Shown piece by piece: positions 46,760 to 59,174 of a stretch of DNA of 64,000 nucleotides. The stretch is from Polytrichum commune (Eukaryota; Streptophyta; Polytrichopsida; Polytrichales; Polytrichaceae). The notes beneath the pieces were generated by a model. The model was not told where the DNA came from and ran no database searches. It was given only the letters and a program-made list of their open reading frames with translations. The translations under genes were made by a program, and so were the position numbers. Every line of letters begins with the position of its first letter. Positions within the stretch are counted from its first letter, which is position 1. The DNA is taken from NCBI GenBank assembly GCA_950295325.1, contig OX485806.1:44263169-44327168 (forward strand), in the 5' to 3' direction.

Positions 46760-49440
46760 TTTATTGGAATGTCTAGCCTTAGTTTCTTCAAAGTGCTTTA
46801 CCAATTCCTTGGCGTTCATCATGTCTCTTGCCGCTACCCAAACGGCTTCTTTCTATCCTCACCATTTCACCAAATACTCCTTTGTACATTTTCTTTCCTT
46901 TTTACTTGGGTTTCCTACACTTGAAGATGCCCTCCTACCTCATGTTCCAAATGACGTCCACAAGGTCGAGAGGTGGCCTAATCACTTGCTTGTGATCGGG
47001 CCACAAGGTGTCGTCCTTAAATGGCTTTAGGAATGAGACATGAAAGGTCGGATGCACTTTGATCTCGGGCAATAATTCCAACTTATAGATGTCCTTGAAC
47101 ATTTGTTCCACAATGGAAAACGGAGCTCCAATTTTGGACATGAACTTTGGAGTGAGGCCTTCCGGCTAAGTGAAGTTGTTCACATTCAACAACACCTTTT
47201 TGCCCACCTCATTTTCCACTTTGCATCTTCCGGCATTGACTTGCACTATGTAGTACCTTCGGGCTTTCTCCACCAACAACTTGGTCATCTCCAAGACTTG
47301 TTTACCATCCTTGGCCAAGTCCTCACCATCTTGGTTGAACTATAGTGTTGAATGTGCCCCCTCGAGAGCTAGGTTAATAGGTTGGAGCGCAATTACTCCA
47401 TAAGCCACCACGAAAGACAACCCCTTGGTCGCCAAGTGCGTGGCTACATTAAATCTAAACTCCACTCGACTCACATAGTTCGCCCAATCTCCTTGGTCCG
47501 CCCCCACCAAGTTCCTCAAGTATTGCTTCAAGACTCCATTCACACGCTCCATTTTCCCATCCATTTGGGAATGGAAGGCCATGCTAATCCTTAGTTTCAT
47601 TCCGACCTCCTTAGAGAAGTGCATTGAAAATGCACTTGTGAACTTTGGATCTTGATCCCACACAATCACTCTTGGCAACCCGTGGTGCCTCAACCATCCT
47701 TTGAGAAAAGGCTATGCGGTCTCCAACGCGGTGGCGGTTCCCACAATCGGCACCATGTGTGCCAACTTGGCAAACCGCTCTACCATCAACAAGATGGCAT
47801 CATACCCATGTGACTCTGGCAAACTTGTGATCAAGTCCATGTACATACAATGCCATGGCCCCGGCGGGATAGGCAACGGTTGCAAGAAACCGCCTAGCTT
47901 TTGGTAAGAGGTTTGGTTTACTTGGCACTTCATCCAAGCCTTCACAAAGTGGGCTATATCTTCCTTTATGCACCGCCAATGGTACCTCCTTGACACCATT
48001 CTATGGCGGTTTTTTCTTTCTCCTCTACGGCCGACAATAGGACTATCTTATTCCTCCTTCAAAACTGATAGCCTCAACTTGCCTTGTGGCACATACACCC
48101 AACTTTGCTTGCACTTGAACAATCCGTCCACCAACTTAACCTCTTTGAGCACCATGCTCTTGCGAAGCTCACCTAAAAGTTTTTGTGCTTTGGGGTACTT
48201 AATTTATCCCTCCCGTATCTTGCATCACAAGTTTCCTTCGCCGGCACACATTAGCCACAAGGTTTGGATGGTTCTCATTGCTTGGAACTCTTCCCCTCTA
48301 CTTAACGCATCCGGCACCACATTTCCACAGTCCGGTTTGTGGATGAAATCCACCTTCATAAGCGCCAAACTATCATGCCACCGCAATGACTTGGCGCTCA
48401 CTTGCGCTTGTATGTCAAAATTCTTTTAGGACACATTGTCCATGTAAACCTTTGCTTTGTGCGACCCCAAATAGTGTCGTCACATCTTCAAACAATGCAC
48501 TATGGCAAAGAAATTCTTTGTCATGAGTTGGTTGTTTTCTTTGACAACCATCGAGCTTCATACCCCCATATGCAATGGCCATCCATCTTACATCAACAAT
48601 CCGCCATTGGCAAAGTTACTGTCTCCCCTATGCACCTCAAGAGGTTTGTCAAACTCCGCAAACTTGAGCACGGGGCAAAGAGAACTTGGTCTTAAGCTCC
48701 CCAAAGACTTGGTGACAAGCATCATCCCACTTTTGGGATAGCCATTTCTTTCACAAGTCGCACAAGGTCGGATAACCATCAAGCTTTATGCTCCCATATG
48801 CAATGGTCATCCATCTTGAATGAACATCAGCAAATGGCAAAGTCACTCGCCCCCGTATGCGCCTCAAAAGGTTTGTCAAGCTCCGCGAACTTGAACACAG
48901 GTGGCAAAGAGAACTTCATCTTAAGCTCCCCAAAGACTTGGGGACAATGCTCATCCCACTTTTGGGATAGCCCTCTCTTTCACAAGTCGCACAAGGTTCG
49001 ACAACCATTAAGCTTAATGCTCCTATATGCAATGGACATCCATCTTGGATCAACATCCGCCAATGGTAAAGTCCTTCGCCTCCATGTGCATCTCAAAATG
49101 CCTATGAAAACCCAGAAACTTAACCACATCTTGTGAAGAGAACTTGCTCTTGAGCTCCCCAAATGCTTGGTGACAAGGCTCATCCCACTCTTGGGATAGC
49201 CTTTTTTTTCAACAAGTTGACTAAGGTCCTAGCAACCTTAGAAAAACCTTGAATGAAGTGTTGGTAGTAGTTGGTTAGGCCAACAAATGACCTAAGCCTT
49301 TTTCTTGAGTCAAGGGCCAATTATCCTCTTGGATTGCCTTGACATTTTTCATGTTCATCCACCAACTTCCTTTGTCACCACATACCTCAAGAACTCAATC
49401 TCTCGTTGAGCAAAGTTGTTTTTCACTCCTTGGCGGTAAC
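46760..49440 (-). pseudogene. family A chromovirus pol: RT end, RNase H, integrase, chromodomain-like tail
   Basis: Minus strand, from 49440 down: EREIEFLRYVVTK (end of RT), an RNase H region with a repeated segment, then integrase with a zinc-binding part (CQVNQTSYQK), core WHCMYMDLITSLPESHGYDA, VIVWDQDPKFTS and ERVNGVLKQYLRNLVGAD (D, D, E residues). The C-terminal KLELLPEIKVHPTFHVSFLK follows, then after a stop EYLVKW and NAKELVKHFEE, resembling a chromodomain. Many stops and frameshifts make it inactive. Gag, protease and most of RT are lost at 49440. Confidence 0.88.
48554..49238 (-). repeat. 228-bp triplication in the family A RNase H region
   Basis: AGCTT(C/T/A)AT...CATATGCAATGG begins at 48554, 48782 and 49011 (period 228-229 bp). 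Each unit includes the codons around KFAELDKP, the start of RNase H, and the LSQKWDE-like connection segment. Intact gypsy elements have this segment once, so two units are extra. Confidence 0.85.
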
Positions 49441-51619
49441 TTTTTGAGCAACAGAAGGAGATCTCCAAAGCAAAGAAGGTAAAGGTACAAGATGACTAAG
49501 ATGGACAAGTAGACAAAGGGCAAGGGAGATTAACCTTCGACAAGTAGGAGTTCAACAAAGGGGAATACCATTGATCCGGCTGGTAAGTGGGATTCGATTA
49601 AGGGTAGCAGAGGGAAGTTGAGGGTGATTTAAATGACGGAAAAGGGAGAAGAAGGAAAGAAACAGGTGGAAAAAAATAGATAGATGGTGAGGTTGATGAA
49701 GGGTGTTTAAGCTAGATTGGATTAAGATTTCATTCCCTCTTGCATGATAGTTGGTGGGAGTATGGGTGTCGCTGGGTTGTTGTTGTAGTTGTGTTGCATT
49801 CCTTGCATCCTGATTGTGTTTTGGGGGGTTGTCAGTCGAACCAGGTGCATGGGGCGGCCTGGGTGAATCGGCGGATGGGCAATGGGACATAGAGTCTCCT
49901 TGCGGAGGAAGGACACAACAATGTCATGGTGAACCGACAATGTGCGAGAACGTGGTGTCGCTAAAGGGCGGAAGTTATGGGTGCGGTAGCTGCAGTCAGA
50001 GGAGCAGGGACTTGGGAAGGACCTACATTTGTGGCCGGATGGGGCACCCATCGCCGCCACTTCCTTCTTCGCCGTAGATGTATCACGGGCATATGCATAA
50101 TAAGGTGGCGGGAAATGAGACAGTTTGAACTGGAGTGGTGAGGGAGCAATGGGCATTGAACACCGCTCCTGTGAAGTGGCATGAAACCTTCCATCCGTGA
50201 ACCTTGCATCAAACCATAGAGATTCGGGGAGGTTGAATGAGATCCAGCGATGCCGTTGAACCAAAAGGGAGGCCAAAGATCTTCCTCATCCTCATCAGGT
50301 TGGAGTCGCAGGAGGAATACATTTAGCTAAGCTTGTTGAGGAAGTAACAAGTTGTAGAACTTTGCCACAGGGTTGCTCCAACTGCGGAGAAAGGAAGGAT
50401 GTCAATGTCAGCAAGGTTGTGCGGAGGTCGAGGCTACCCAGTAGGGGGTTTCAGGGTAGTGATAACGCAACACTAGGAGAGGAAGGCAGAAGGATGATCG
50501 TTCTAGCAATGGTCGACATTGGCGGCACTTGCGGTTGTAGGTGCGGAAGAAGAAATAGTGTGTCATGTGGAGTGTGGGTTAATCTTTGGGGTGGCAGATG
50601 CACTGCTAATTTACTCAAATTAAGGAGCATGGGCAAAAGTGTCATCGTCGCAAGATTAAACCAGTGTTGAGGAAGGAGCAGGGAATGTGTTGGGTTCTTC
50701 TGTGGAGTCATTGGAGTTGCATGAGTGCCCAATGATTGGCGAACCGGGCACGGAAGAGGAAGAGGAAGGGTGTATTGGTTTCTTTCGAGCGTTTGGAGTC
50801 TTCAACACAGGTATGCTTGCAGTTGAAGAGACCGAGCAAAGTGTGCGGCTAGGAGAATAGCCCAAGTGGGTACATTTTGTGGATGAAGAACCTCCAGGTC
50901 TTGGGAGGCCTCTCGGTTGGAGCGCTAATGGGTTAACCAGCCCCACTATGGATTCAACCTCCTGTCAAAATTCAACGTTTAGGCAGTGGGCAACGAGGCG
51001 TTGAAGTGGGTTAGTTTTAGTAACCTTGCATTTTTTACCTGTTCTGAAAGTGTCGGCAATGTGTGTGAGCCCCGCATTGGCAACATGGAGCAGCGTTGGG
51101 GATGGCCCTGTCGTGAAGCATGTTGGAGGAGCTTGATAGATAGTCTTGTTCGAGTTTCCAATAGAGCTTAAAGTTGTGTTATCATTAACATTGGCACCTA
51201 AGTTGAGGGGAATTTAGGTAGAGCCGCAGATGGGTAGAAGTTAGTGCATGTGGTAAGGGAGGAGAGCTAAGATGGAAGAGCGGCTGGTAAAGCTATCAAG
51301 GAGGGTTGACAACATTTGTGCAGTTGTGATGGTCACGTAGGATAGATGGAGAAGAACTATCACCGCAAGCAAGAGGGTCATGTAATTAGGACTAGGAATA
51401 GAGGCATGGCAAGTTGCAAATATATTGGTGTGTGGCTCAAGCATTTAAGAATGCTTGAACAATTTTCCTTTAAATTTAATACAAAGGTGTTATTCACACC
51501 ACTCCTCTTTCAATCAAATGGAGCAAAGGTGCATGTCAGAATCATAACCAAGGTTGTGTGAAGGAGGATTCTCCACCCGGATTAGGACGCATTCAAAGTG
51601 GGTTGATGATTCTTGCTCA
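49441..51619. other. unrecognised region with Ser/Pro-rich minus-strand readings
   Basis: Relatively GC-rich and flanked by retroelement and duplicated DNA. On the minus strand, open stretches at 50946-50656, 50276-49722 and 49890-49552 are rich in Ser, Pro, Thr and His, interrupted by stops. I recognise no domain, splice structure or terminal repeats. It may be a gene fragment or transposon part. Confidence 0.3.
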
Positions 51620-52440
51620 CAATTTCCTTCTTAGGGTTTGTGGACACAATGTTTGGTACGAAAGGTAGAGTGAGAGCTTAAGAAGTTCAAGGGCATAACA
51701 TTGCTTAGTTGATGAATTGTGTTCAAGGCCCCAAAGTAGATTCAAGAATAAAGCCTCCGGATGCTAGAATTCTAATGCTTCAAACTGAATATGAAGTCAG
51801 GGTAGATAAACACAACTCATCAGCTGACTCATGTTATGGGATGACAATTAACTCAATTACTTCATAAAACAACTCAAATTTCAAATCTATTATGGACGCC
51901 AGTCATTTTAGGACCTTCAGTAAGAGGTCTCACTAGAACAATAATTAACTTAATGGTGCAAACAATTCCCATTACATCCAAACTAATTACAAATTATAAT
52001 CATTGCATTGCATTTCAGTTATAACTAAACATGTTTATTTTAAATTTACTCGAGCAAGATACATCAATCAATCTATAACACACAATAAATATCCAAAATT
52101 ACATATCATTATACATTCCACTGCTATCCCACACGGACCTTGAATCTGTGCCCATTATCAAAAAGCCATGTTGGCTATCAAAAACCCTAAACATTTGGCA
52201 CTACCCTCTCCGCAACAATATGAAAATGCTACCATGAGATGTCTGATATTACACTGAGAGTAGATATAAGATACCTATATAAGAATCTCAGATTTACAAC
52301 TTTGAAAAAATGATAATGACACCAATTTACAAAGTAGAGGAAGTGGTAGTGTGAACCAAAATAACTGCATGGTACCAAGGCAATGAAGATAATCATAATT
52401 TAACATTGCAAGCCACCTGAAAATAGTGATGACCTTATGA
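51620..52440 (-). repeat. inverted partial copy of the PDAP1-gene 3' flank
   Basis: Homologue of 4463-5310 read on the minus strand (see that entry). The left limit is near GGATTCTCCACCCGG and the right limit near TAGTGATGACCTTATGAG. None of the PDAP1 coding exons are included, so it is not a gene copy. Confidence 0.8.
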
Positions 52441-53435
52441 GAAATTAAGGTATTTGGATTTCGGAAGAGGCAAGTATCGCAAGGAAAGTTTGCAGGAGTA
52501 TCCGAGAACACGCGGAGGGCGTGGGATTGCGGTAAATTTGAGGTCGGTTTATTCTTCCACCACATTGGATTAGGGAGAGGTGCTTGGCATAAGAGGTTGA
52601 TTTGATTTTCTTTTGGTTAAAAAGAAAAGAAATTTAGGCGATGAAATTTAAGCCATCACACACTTAAATTTTTTAGGTACAAGTTGTGGGTGTCATGATT
52701 CATTTAGGAAAATTTAAATGGGATTGCCGAGGGATTGCCACTAAAAATTACTTGGCACATAGAATCACCATGTAATTGTTAAGGTCGAATTGTGTTTAGC
52801 AACACAGACTCCGGAGATTGTTGTGAGAACGAGTTTTTATGTTATTAAGGGAAGATGAAGAATGTGCTTATGTGCCAATTTTTTCATGGCAACAAGGATA
52901 TCTTACGCTTGACCACCAACCACAACCAAGTGCCCGTTATACGCGGTCCATTTGATTTGGTGGTGGTTGTAGGTGCAGGTTGTCTTTCACATTTTGACAT
53001 TTTATTTTGATTCCGTATTAGTATAGGTTTTTGGCTCTAGTAACCAAACCCATTGTGGGTCTATTGTAACAACTCGGAGCCAATATTATTGTTCTCCATC
53101 TCCAAGGGCATTGGAAGATTGATCTTCTTCCCTCTCGGATGTTGAACCAGTCGTAAGACCCGACAAGGCTTTTCAGCCTACTTCGGCATGGGGAATTGCA
53201 TTCGGTCTCATGTTCTTCAAGTGGGGACCTTTGACGATATGAAGGAGGAGACGCAACGACGAATCCAAGACTGATTTTACAGTCGAGCTGGGATCATTTC
53301 CCTACAATATTGGAAAATTTGGTTTAGGACGTGAATGCAGGAGAAACATCAACGTAATACTAATTTTAATGATTGGTATGCGTTTAAGCTTTTGCCCTAG
53401 AATTTTGAGCATGAGACATTCCAAATTTATGAACA
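52441..53435. other. no gene recognised; possible 5' end of the DNMT-bearing element
   Basis: Non-coding, upstream of the gag-like region of the next element. It could contain its LTR or leader, but I could not identify matching LTR ends or a primer site. Confidence 0.35.
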
Positions 53436-54950
53436 ATGGACAAATGCTCATTGGATGAAGTTTGCCAGGTGGAGCAGTATTGGGAGATGCTGATAGAATT
53501 GTTTTCTGCATTAAAAAAGGGCATAACTATCAGTTCATTGGTCGCTCCTGTGGTGAAGACAGAGCAAACAAAGGGTGTCTTTGTAGTAGATGTGGATAGG
53601 TGTTACCTAGGTGGCATAGCTTCTGTAGGAAATCCGCCAGATTTTGATCTTCTACATGAATATAACTTCATTTGCAAGAGGAATATGGAGGTTTCCGTCG
53701 GGATCAAATGCAACGGATCCAAGATTTTAGGCGGCAGAATGACGACATGTCTCGTATCATATACACAAGATTGGAGAGATTTGCCAAGGAATCTAGAGGT
53801 GTTTTTGCAGAGAGCCAATTAATGAAGGTTTTTTTTTGTCAAAAATTGAGAAACGCCTCATTGACTTAGTGTTGCCCATGATCATCATGGATTATGATGG
53901 GTGGACGACACTTGTAGAGGCATTCGCCATTGTGAAACAGTGTGATTGTGCCTTGTGTCAATTCAATGCCATTGATTTGTTGTCCTTGCTAGTGGATTCT
54001 TGCAAATTTTGAAAGACTTCGGTTGTGACTACAAGATTGGTAAAGGCAGAAGACAAGACTTTGTATTATTGGGCTTGTGGACAGTGGAACCATCCTAAGA
54101 ATAATTTTCTTTCAAAGCAAAAGCAGGTTGACACCGCGAATCATCCAAAGCGGAAGCTAGTTGTTTCCGCTAACAATTCAATGAAGAAGGCCGATAAACA
54201 TTTACCAAAGCAGTTGAAGTGTTCATTGTGGGCAGAACAATCACGCGGTGAAAACTTGCTTCGTTCTCCATTAAAAAAATGCATTTTTTTGAGTGGGAAA
54301 AGACGTTGGAGGCAAAGCTTGGCACCTTGGAGGTGAGGTTCAAGAATTTGGTGTCAATTGGCCAAATATTGGAATCACCAGCTCCACCCGGAGCTAAGGC
54401 TAGGTCGTCGACTCTCGATAACTATATATTTGAGGCTTCGGGGGAGGTGATGAGTTGGTAGTTGTAACACGTGTTTTTATATTCAATCTTAAGATATCTT
54501 TGACCACAAAGGAGGCTGTTGAGACCATTTGGGCTCGTGACAATGGTCCCGTGGATCAAATTGGTTAGGCGCATCTGCCATTGCCTTTTGGAATGGTAGA
54601 TGTTGTCCAATATATCAATGGCCAAAATTCGAGCATGGAAGATTCAAATCCGTCGATTGACATGGTGCACACACCTTTGTTTACAATATTGGAGTGGTCG
54701 TCACCCGGCATCCAAATGGTTAAATTGTTCTACTTAGTAGGTAGGATTTTGGAAGGCAAGGCATCCTTGTCTTCATTCATTGTGGCTTAAGCCACTGCAA
54801 ACCTCCCTGCCATTGAGGATCTTGAAGAAACAACCAAACAACGAGTGAGGCTTGTGGCGGAGGCCATTGCATCTTTTGATGCACACACTTTAGACGACAA
54901 AGGGCCGACCACATCTAACAACTCATCCAAATCCGCGGGGGTAGCTTATT
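53436..54950 (+). pseudogene. gag region of the DNMT-bearing gypsy-type element
   Basis: Plus-strand readings begin MDKCSLDEVCQVEQYWEMLI (53436). After several shifts, a zinc-knuckle remnant LYYWACGQWNHPKNNF (about 54060-54107) keeps one Cys and the His of a CCHC motif but has lost the first and last Cys. A further coiled, charged segment follows (FFEWEKTLEAKLGTLEVRFK, about 54280). Then come ETIWARDNGP and a stretch reaching SAGVAYL at 54950, where LTR A2 entered. Stops and frameshifts are frequent. The gag call rests on the zinc knuckle and on position upstream of the RT. Confidence 0.65.
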
Positions 54951-55923
54951 TGTCGCGCACCTCTCCATGAGGAGTGCCCGAAAGACCATGGGCACAAAGG
55001 GGACCCCGGAGTGACACCCGAGACTTGTGGCGCCGTTGGTGAGAGGGTCCAAGTGATCCTAGTGTGGGTGAGGGCCCCGGGCGTTGGGAACGCCTCCCAC
55101 CCACCAAGACTAGGAGGCACGAGGCTAAGGCCATAAGCTATGCGTAGCTTATGGTGTGGTGATTTTATAAAGCTCAACAACACCTCAATCGGAGGCGTGA
55201 GCTAGGAGTTATGGAAATTTGAGTGGGGCGTTGTCCTGGGACAGCGCCCTGGTACAGCAGTGCCTGGGAGTGATTCCCAGCACTTCCAAGGTTTAAACAG
55301 GCATAACTTCATCAATAATTGCTTGAATGGAGCAAGTGAGGAGTCCATCAGCATCTACGTGAAGCGTAGATGAAGATGAAGTGGTTGGTTGTTAGCATCC
55401 AACATCATACAAGGAAGTTATGATGGTCTGAAGCTTTTGGGAGCTTCTAGGCTCAGCGGCTAAGGGAAAATGTCTACTTGGCCCAACTCTTGGCAGAGAG
55501 ACAAAAGGTTTCTTCACGGTGGGGTAGGGGCCCCGCGTAAAGTCGTAGAGGCTTATATGGGCGAGGTGGTGTGGCCTCACCCACCCGAGGCCGAACGGCA
55601 CGGCCTCTATGGGCATTGGCCCAATGTGAGGCCATAGTTGCCTAGTACGCTTCGGGTTGTTGTAGTGTTGCTCCGGCAACGCGATGATCAACATAGGATT
55701 GGACTTCCATGGATGAAAGTCCACATGGAAGAAATGGGTTACTGATTAAGGGGTGAGTCCCGAAAGCAAAGTAGGAGGTTTGGTTCCCCTCGTATGAACT
55801 ATAAGGTCCGGGGTAGGAGGAGCTAACCATTAGCATGGCGGAATGTGAAGGGTTACCACTCGTAACCTTTGCTAGAAATGAAAATTGGCAAGATTGTCAA
55901 GGGAGTTAGCAAGGGTTGTGACA
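54951..55923 (+). mobile_element. family A solo LTR (copy A2)
   Basis: TGTCGCGCACCTCTCC to AAGGGTTGTGACA, 973 bp, flanked by TTATT on both sides. Without it, the host frame reads GVAYL|SNITARDICE without loss, confirming a clean insertion. Confidence 0.95.
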
Positions 55924-56744
55924 TTATTTGTCGAATATAACTGCTAGAGATATTTGTGAGTGCTGCGACATTCGACTCGGCATCATGTGTATGGTGAATG
56001 ATACGGACATTTTGGTGGTCAGTCATGCTGGGGGCAATGCTATTTGGGTTGCACCCCAATGTATGATGATGAACTCGGGTTTGCAACCAGTTATGATCGG
56101 CAAAAAACTTGCCCAGGAATTACGGTTGATGGCCAATGAGTTGGTTTTTTGCCCCTTTATCATCGTCATCTCTATTGGCCAAGTGGAGCGGACCACTGGT
56201 TACATTCGGTAGCCACTACAGTTATGCTACCGCGTGAAGCCTGAAGATCCACCCACATCTTTTTTCTTAGGTGTGCGGTGACAAATATGACCAATTATGA
56301 TATTTAAGTTGGTCAGTAAGCACTCTATCCCTTGGGTTTTGGTTTGGACAACTGGACTGAAGAAACTTATATCCGACCTGGTTGGTCGGCTGGAGACGAC
56401 CATAAAGAATTTACTCTTGTGGCATTTGTGGCGACTGTGACCATAGCACCTTTATCCATGGTTTTTGGATGTGGTGTTATTGTGGATATATTGTCATATG
56501 TTTTCGTATTATTGGAGGAGTCATTGGCATTCATGAGAAATGTTGAGGATCAACGGGAGATGTCACCTCAAGGTGCATTGGTGCATTATTCCAAAGATCA
56601 TCTTCTTCCATGGCGCAATTTTGCCGACCTATTCCAAAGGTGTAAGGACATTGTCTTCTCTCTCGGTTCTATAACACCAGTGATCTGTGGTACCTCATCG
56701 GCGTTGGCACGTACTATCTCATGGCGTCCGCCAGACAAGGGATT
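55924..56744 (+). pseudogene. protease-like/linker region of the DNMT-bearing element
   Basis: Continues the frame after LTR A2: SNITARDICECCDIRLGIM, ILVVSHAGGNAIWVAPQ, LQPVMIGKKLAQELRLM, then after a shift MGFGLDNWTEETYIRPGWSA. The order (short beta-strand-like segments, SHAG where a retropepsin has its D-T/S-G turn, then a VMIGKK-type strand) could be a decayed aspartic protease, but the catalytic Asp is not visible. This remains a weak assignment. At least two frameshifts occur. Confidence 0.45.
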
Positions 56745-57710
56745 CCTTTGGTGGAACTGTTTGGAGGCATCGAAACAAGATTGGCAGCCGCGTTGGAGGC
56801 TGGCCTCAGGGTTTGCAAATATGTATGTGTGGATGACAGTCAGGTGTCCACCTGTGTGGCTCGTCACCATATCCATTAGTTGATGGTATTGCACCCATAG
56901 CTACTACATCCAACTGCCATTTGTGAGTCTTTTGCAAGCCTCCCTCGTGATGATACACTTATCAGCGAGGCATGCTTACAAAAATTGGGTCCCGTGGATT
57001 TGGAGATAGCGGAATGGCCCTGCTAGGGCCACTCACGTGCTAGAGCGGGCCGAGGGTTAGGGGATCCCAGATCTAGTTTTTTTGGGGACCTCATCCGACC
57101 TATGTAATGGTGGTATGCCTACCAACCTTCCACTGCAAGGTACATATTCGAGAATGTACCTCTGCTGGGAGATTCTTGAGACAAGGTGTTGAAAGGCAAA
57201 CATTATATCTGTCAACACCTTGGTGATCCCATTTTTGTGGATGCTACGAGCTTTGGTTCTTATTCCCACCAACCTCGGTGGCTTTGGACCAACCTCGCAG
57301 CGCTATCCATTTTAACTGCAACATTTTCTGCAGTGTCTCCACCTTTTAATCAAGAGGTGGATGCCATTTTGGATCCACACTAGACCCCTTTGTTGGTTGT
57401 CAAGATTATTTACCCTTGTTGGCAATGGTCAACAAAGTGAGGGCACCACGGAGGGTCTTTTCCACCTTTATGACTTTCCCACAGTCATTTGCATTTTGTG
57501 ATCACGGGTCTGGCATGGTGTGGGATGATCACACCAATAGCCATACCGAACCATTGGTTGATGAACAGGAACGTGCCATGGGATTCCGCACGGGCACCAT
57601 AGCAGCTCCTGGCATGTCTGAGAGCCAACGACGCTTTATGTTGGACCAAGCCATGGATCTTAATATCATGGTGTGGAATCTTGGTTTATGCCTTGCATTG
57701 CAACAACATC
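56745..57710 (+). pseudogene. C5-cytosine DNA methyltransferase-like domain inside a gypsy-type element
   Basis: In one frame from 56745: PLVELFGGIETRLAAALEAG (motif I, SAM loop DLFxGxGG), then VCVDDS (motif II), GPVDLEIAEWPC (57018-57023, motif IV Pro-Cys catalytic pair) followed by a TAG where Gln is typical, GHSRARAGRG, IFENVPLLGD (57147-57176, motif VI ENV), and SYSHQPRWLW (motif VIII). After a frameshift: ERAMGFRTG (57575) and QAMDLNIMVW, resembling motifs IX-X. The order and spacing fit a small C5 MTase of DNMT3-like size. At least five in-frame stops, many explainable by CAG-to-TAG or CGA-to-TGA, make it dead. Gag-like sequence lies upstream and RT downstream on the same strand. Confidence 0.78.
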
Positions 57711-57844
57711 ATGGTGACCAATTGTTGTCTCAAGGGACAGAGGATTCTGGTCAGGGAGCACATCAATCCACATTCATGAAGGAGGAAATTAACGCCATGG
57801 TTGGAGAGACCAAACGAATCTCTCAATTCGAGCAACAAGTAATG
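57711..57844 (+). pseudogene. linker after the DNMT-like domain
   Basis: Open continuation of the preceding frame with GDQLLSQGTEDSGQGAH and FMKEEINAMVGETKR, a polar, probably helical linker. It is interrupted by LTR A3 after QQV. Confidence 0.5.
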
Positions 57845-58816
57845 TGTCGCGCACCTCTCCATGAGGAGTGCCCAAAACATCATGGGCACAAGAAGGACCC
57901 CGGAGTGACACCCGGGACTTGTGGCGCCGTTGGTGAGAGGGCCCAAATGATCCTAGTGTGGGTGAGGGCCCCGGGCGTTGGGAACGCCTCCCACCCAAAA
58001 CGACTAGGAGGCACGAAGGTTAGGCCATTAGCTATGCGTAGCTTATGGCGCATACATTTCATAATGCTCAAGAACACCTCAATCCGAGGTGTGAGCTAGG
58101 AGTTATGGCAATTTGAGTGGGGCGCTGTCCCAGGACAACGCCCTGGTACAACAGTGCCTGGGAGTGATTCCCAGGACTGCCAAGGTTCGAACAGGCATAA
58201 CTTCCTCAATACTTTCTAGAATGAGGTAAGTTAGGAGTCCATCGGCATCTACGTGAAGCGTAAATGAAGATGGAGTGGTTGTTTGTTGCATCAGACATCA
58301 TACAAGGAAGTTATGATGGTCTGAAGCTTTTGGGAGCTTCTAGGCTCAGCGGCTAAGGGAAAATGTCTACTTGGCCCCAACTCTTGGTAGAAAGACAAGA
58401 GTTTTCTTCACGGTGGGGTAGGGGCCCGGCGTAGAGTCCTAGAGGTTTATATGGGTGAGGTGGTGTGGCCTCACCCACCCGAGGCCGAACGGCACGGCTT
58501 CCATGGGCATTGGCCCAATGTGAGGCCATAGTTGCCTAGTACGCTTCGGGTTGTTGTAATGTTGCTCCGGCAACGCGATGATCAACATAGGATTGGACTT
58601 CCATGAATGGAAGTCCACATCTAAGGATTGGTTACTAATTAAGGGGTGAGTCCCAAAAGCAAAGTAGGAGGGTTGGTTCCCCTCGTATGAACTTAAAGGT
58701 CTGGGGTAGGAGGAGCTAACCATTAGCATGGCGGAATGTGAAGGGTTAGCGCTCGTAACCTTTGCTAGAAATGAAAATCGGCTAGATTGTTAAGGGGGCT
58801 AGCAAGGGTTGCGACA
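57845..58816 (+). mobile_element. family A solo LTR (copy A3)
   Basis: TGTCGCGCACCTCTCC to AGGGTTGCGACA, 972 bp, flanked by perfect TAATG duplications (57840-57844 and 58817-58821). Removal joins QFEQQV to MKEL in frame. Confidence 0.95.
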
Positions 58817-59174
58817 TAATGAAGGAGCTTTGAGCTGAACGGGTTTATACTGCTTTGGCTTGTTCGCCTCCGGTGGTGGCTTCATCATCACATATTGGTG
58901 GCAATGAAGGAAAACCAGATTCTATTGGTGGCAATGAGGTTGGGGACATGGTTAATGTCCCTTCCTCTTAGTAGTGGTTAGAGTTTGTACCAGCATTAGG
59001 TGTCTGCATTAGAAAGGGAGACCATAGAGTTTGATGATTTGCCATTGGAATTTGGCCCTCATCTCACTTGTGCTGAGGCAGGAAAGGTATGAGTGTTCAT
59101 TTGCTTGTACTATAGGTGTTCTATTTTTAACCTTCAAGATCTTGAAGGCTGTAAGGAAAACTCATCTACATTCA
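58817..59174 (+). pseudogene. linker between DNMT-like domain and RT
   Basis: Reads MKEL, stop, AERVYTALACSPPVVASSSH and a short GGNE repeat, then after stops a segment ending in KTHLHS. No domain is recognised. Its place between the methyltransferase-like domain and RT suggests a protease or spacer, but no catalytic motif is visible. Confidence 0.4.

Noticed and set aside
57841..58099. Protein-like sequence with CRAPLHEECPKHHGHK, also seen near 8.1, 9.3, 45.8, 55.0 and 59.2 kb on either strand
   Set aside because: It is the first 250 bp of LTR A translated in various frames. It recurs because the LTR recurs, not because of a protein family.
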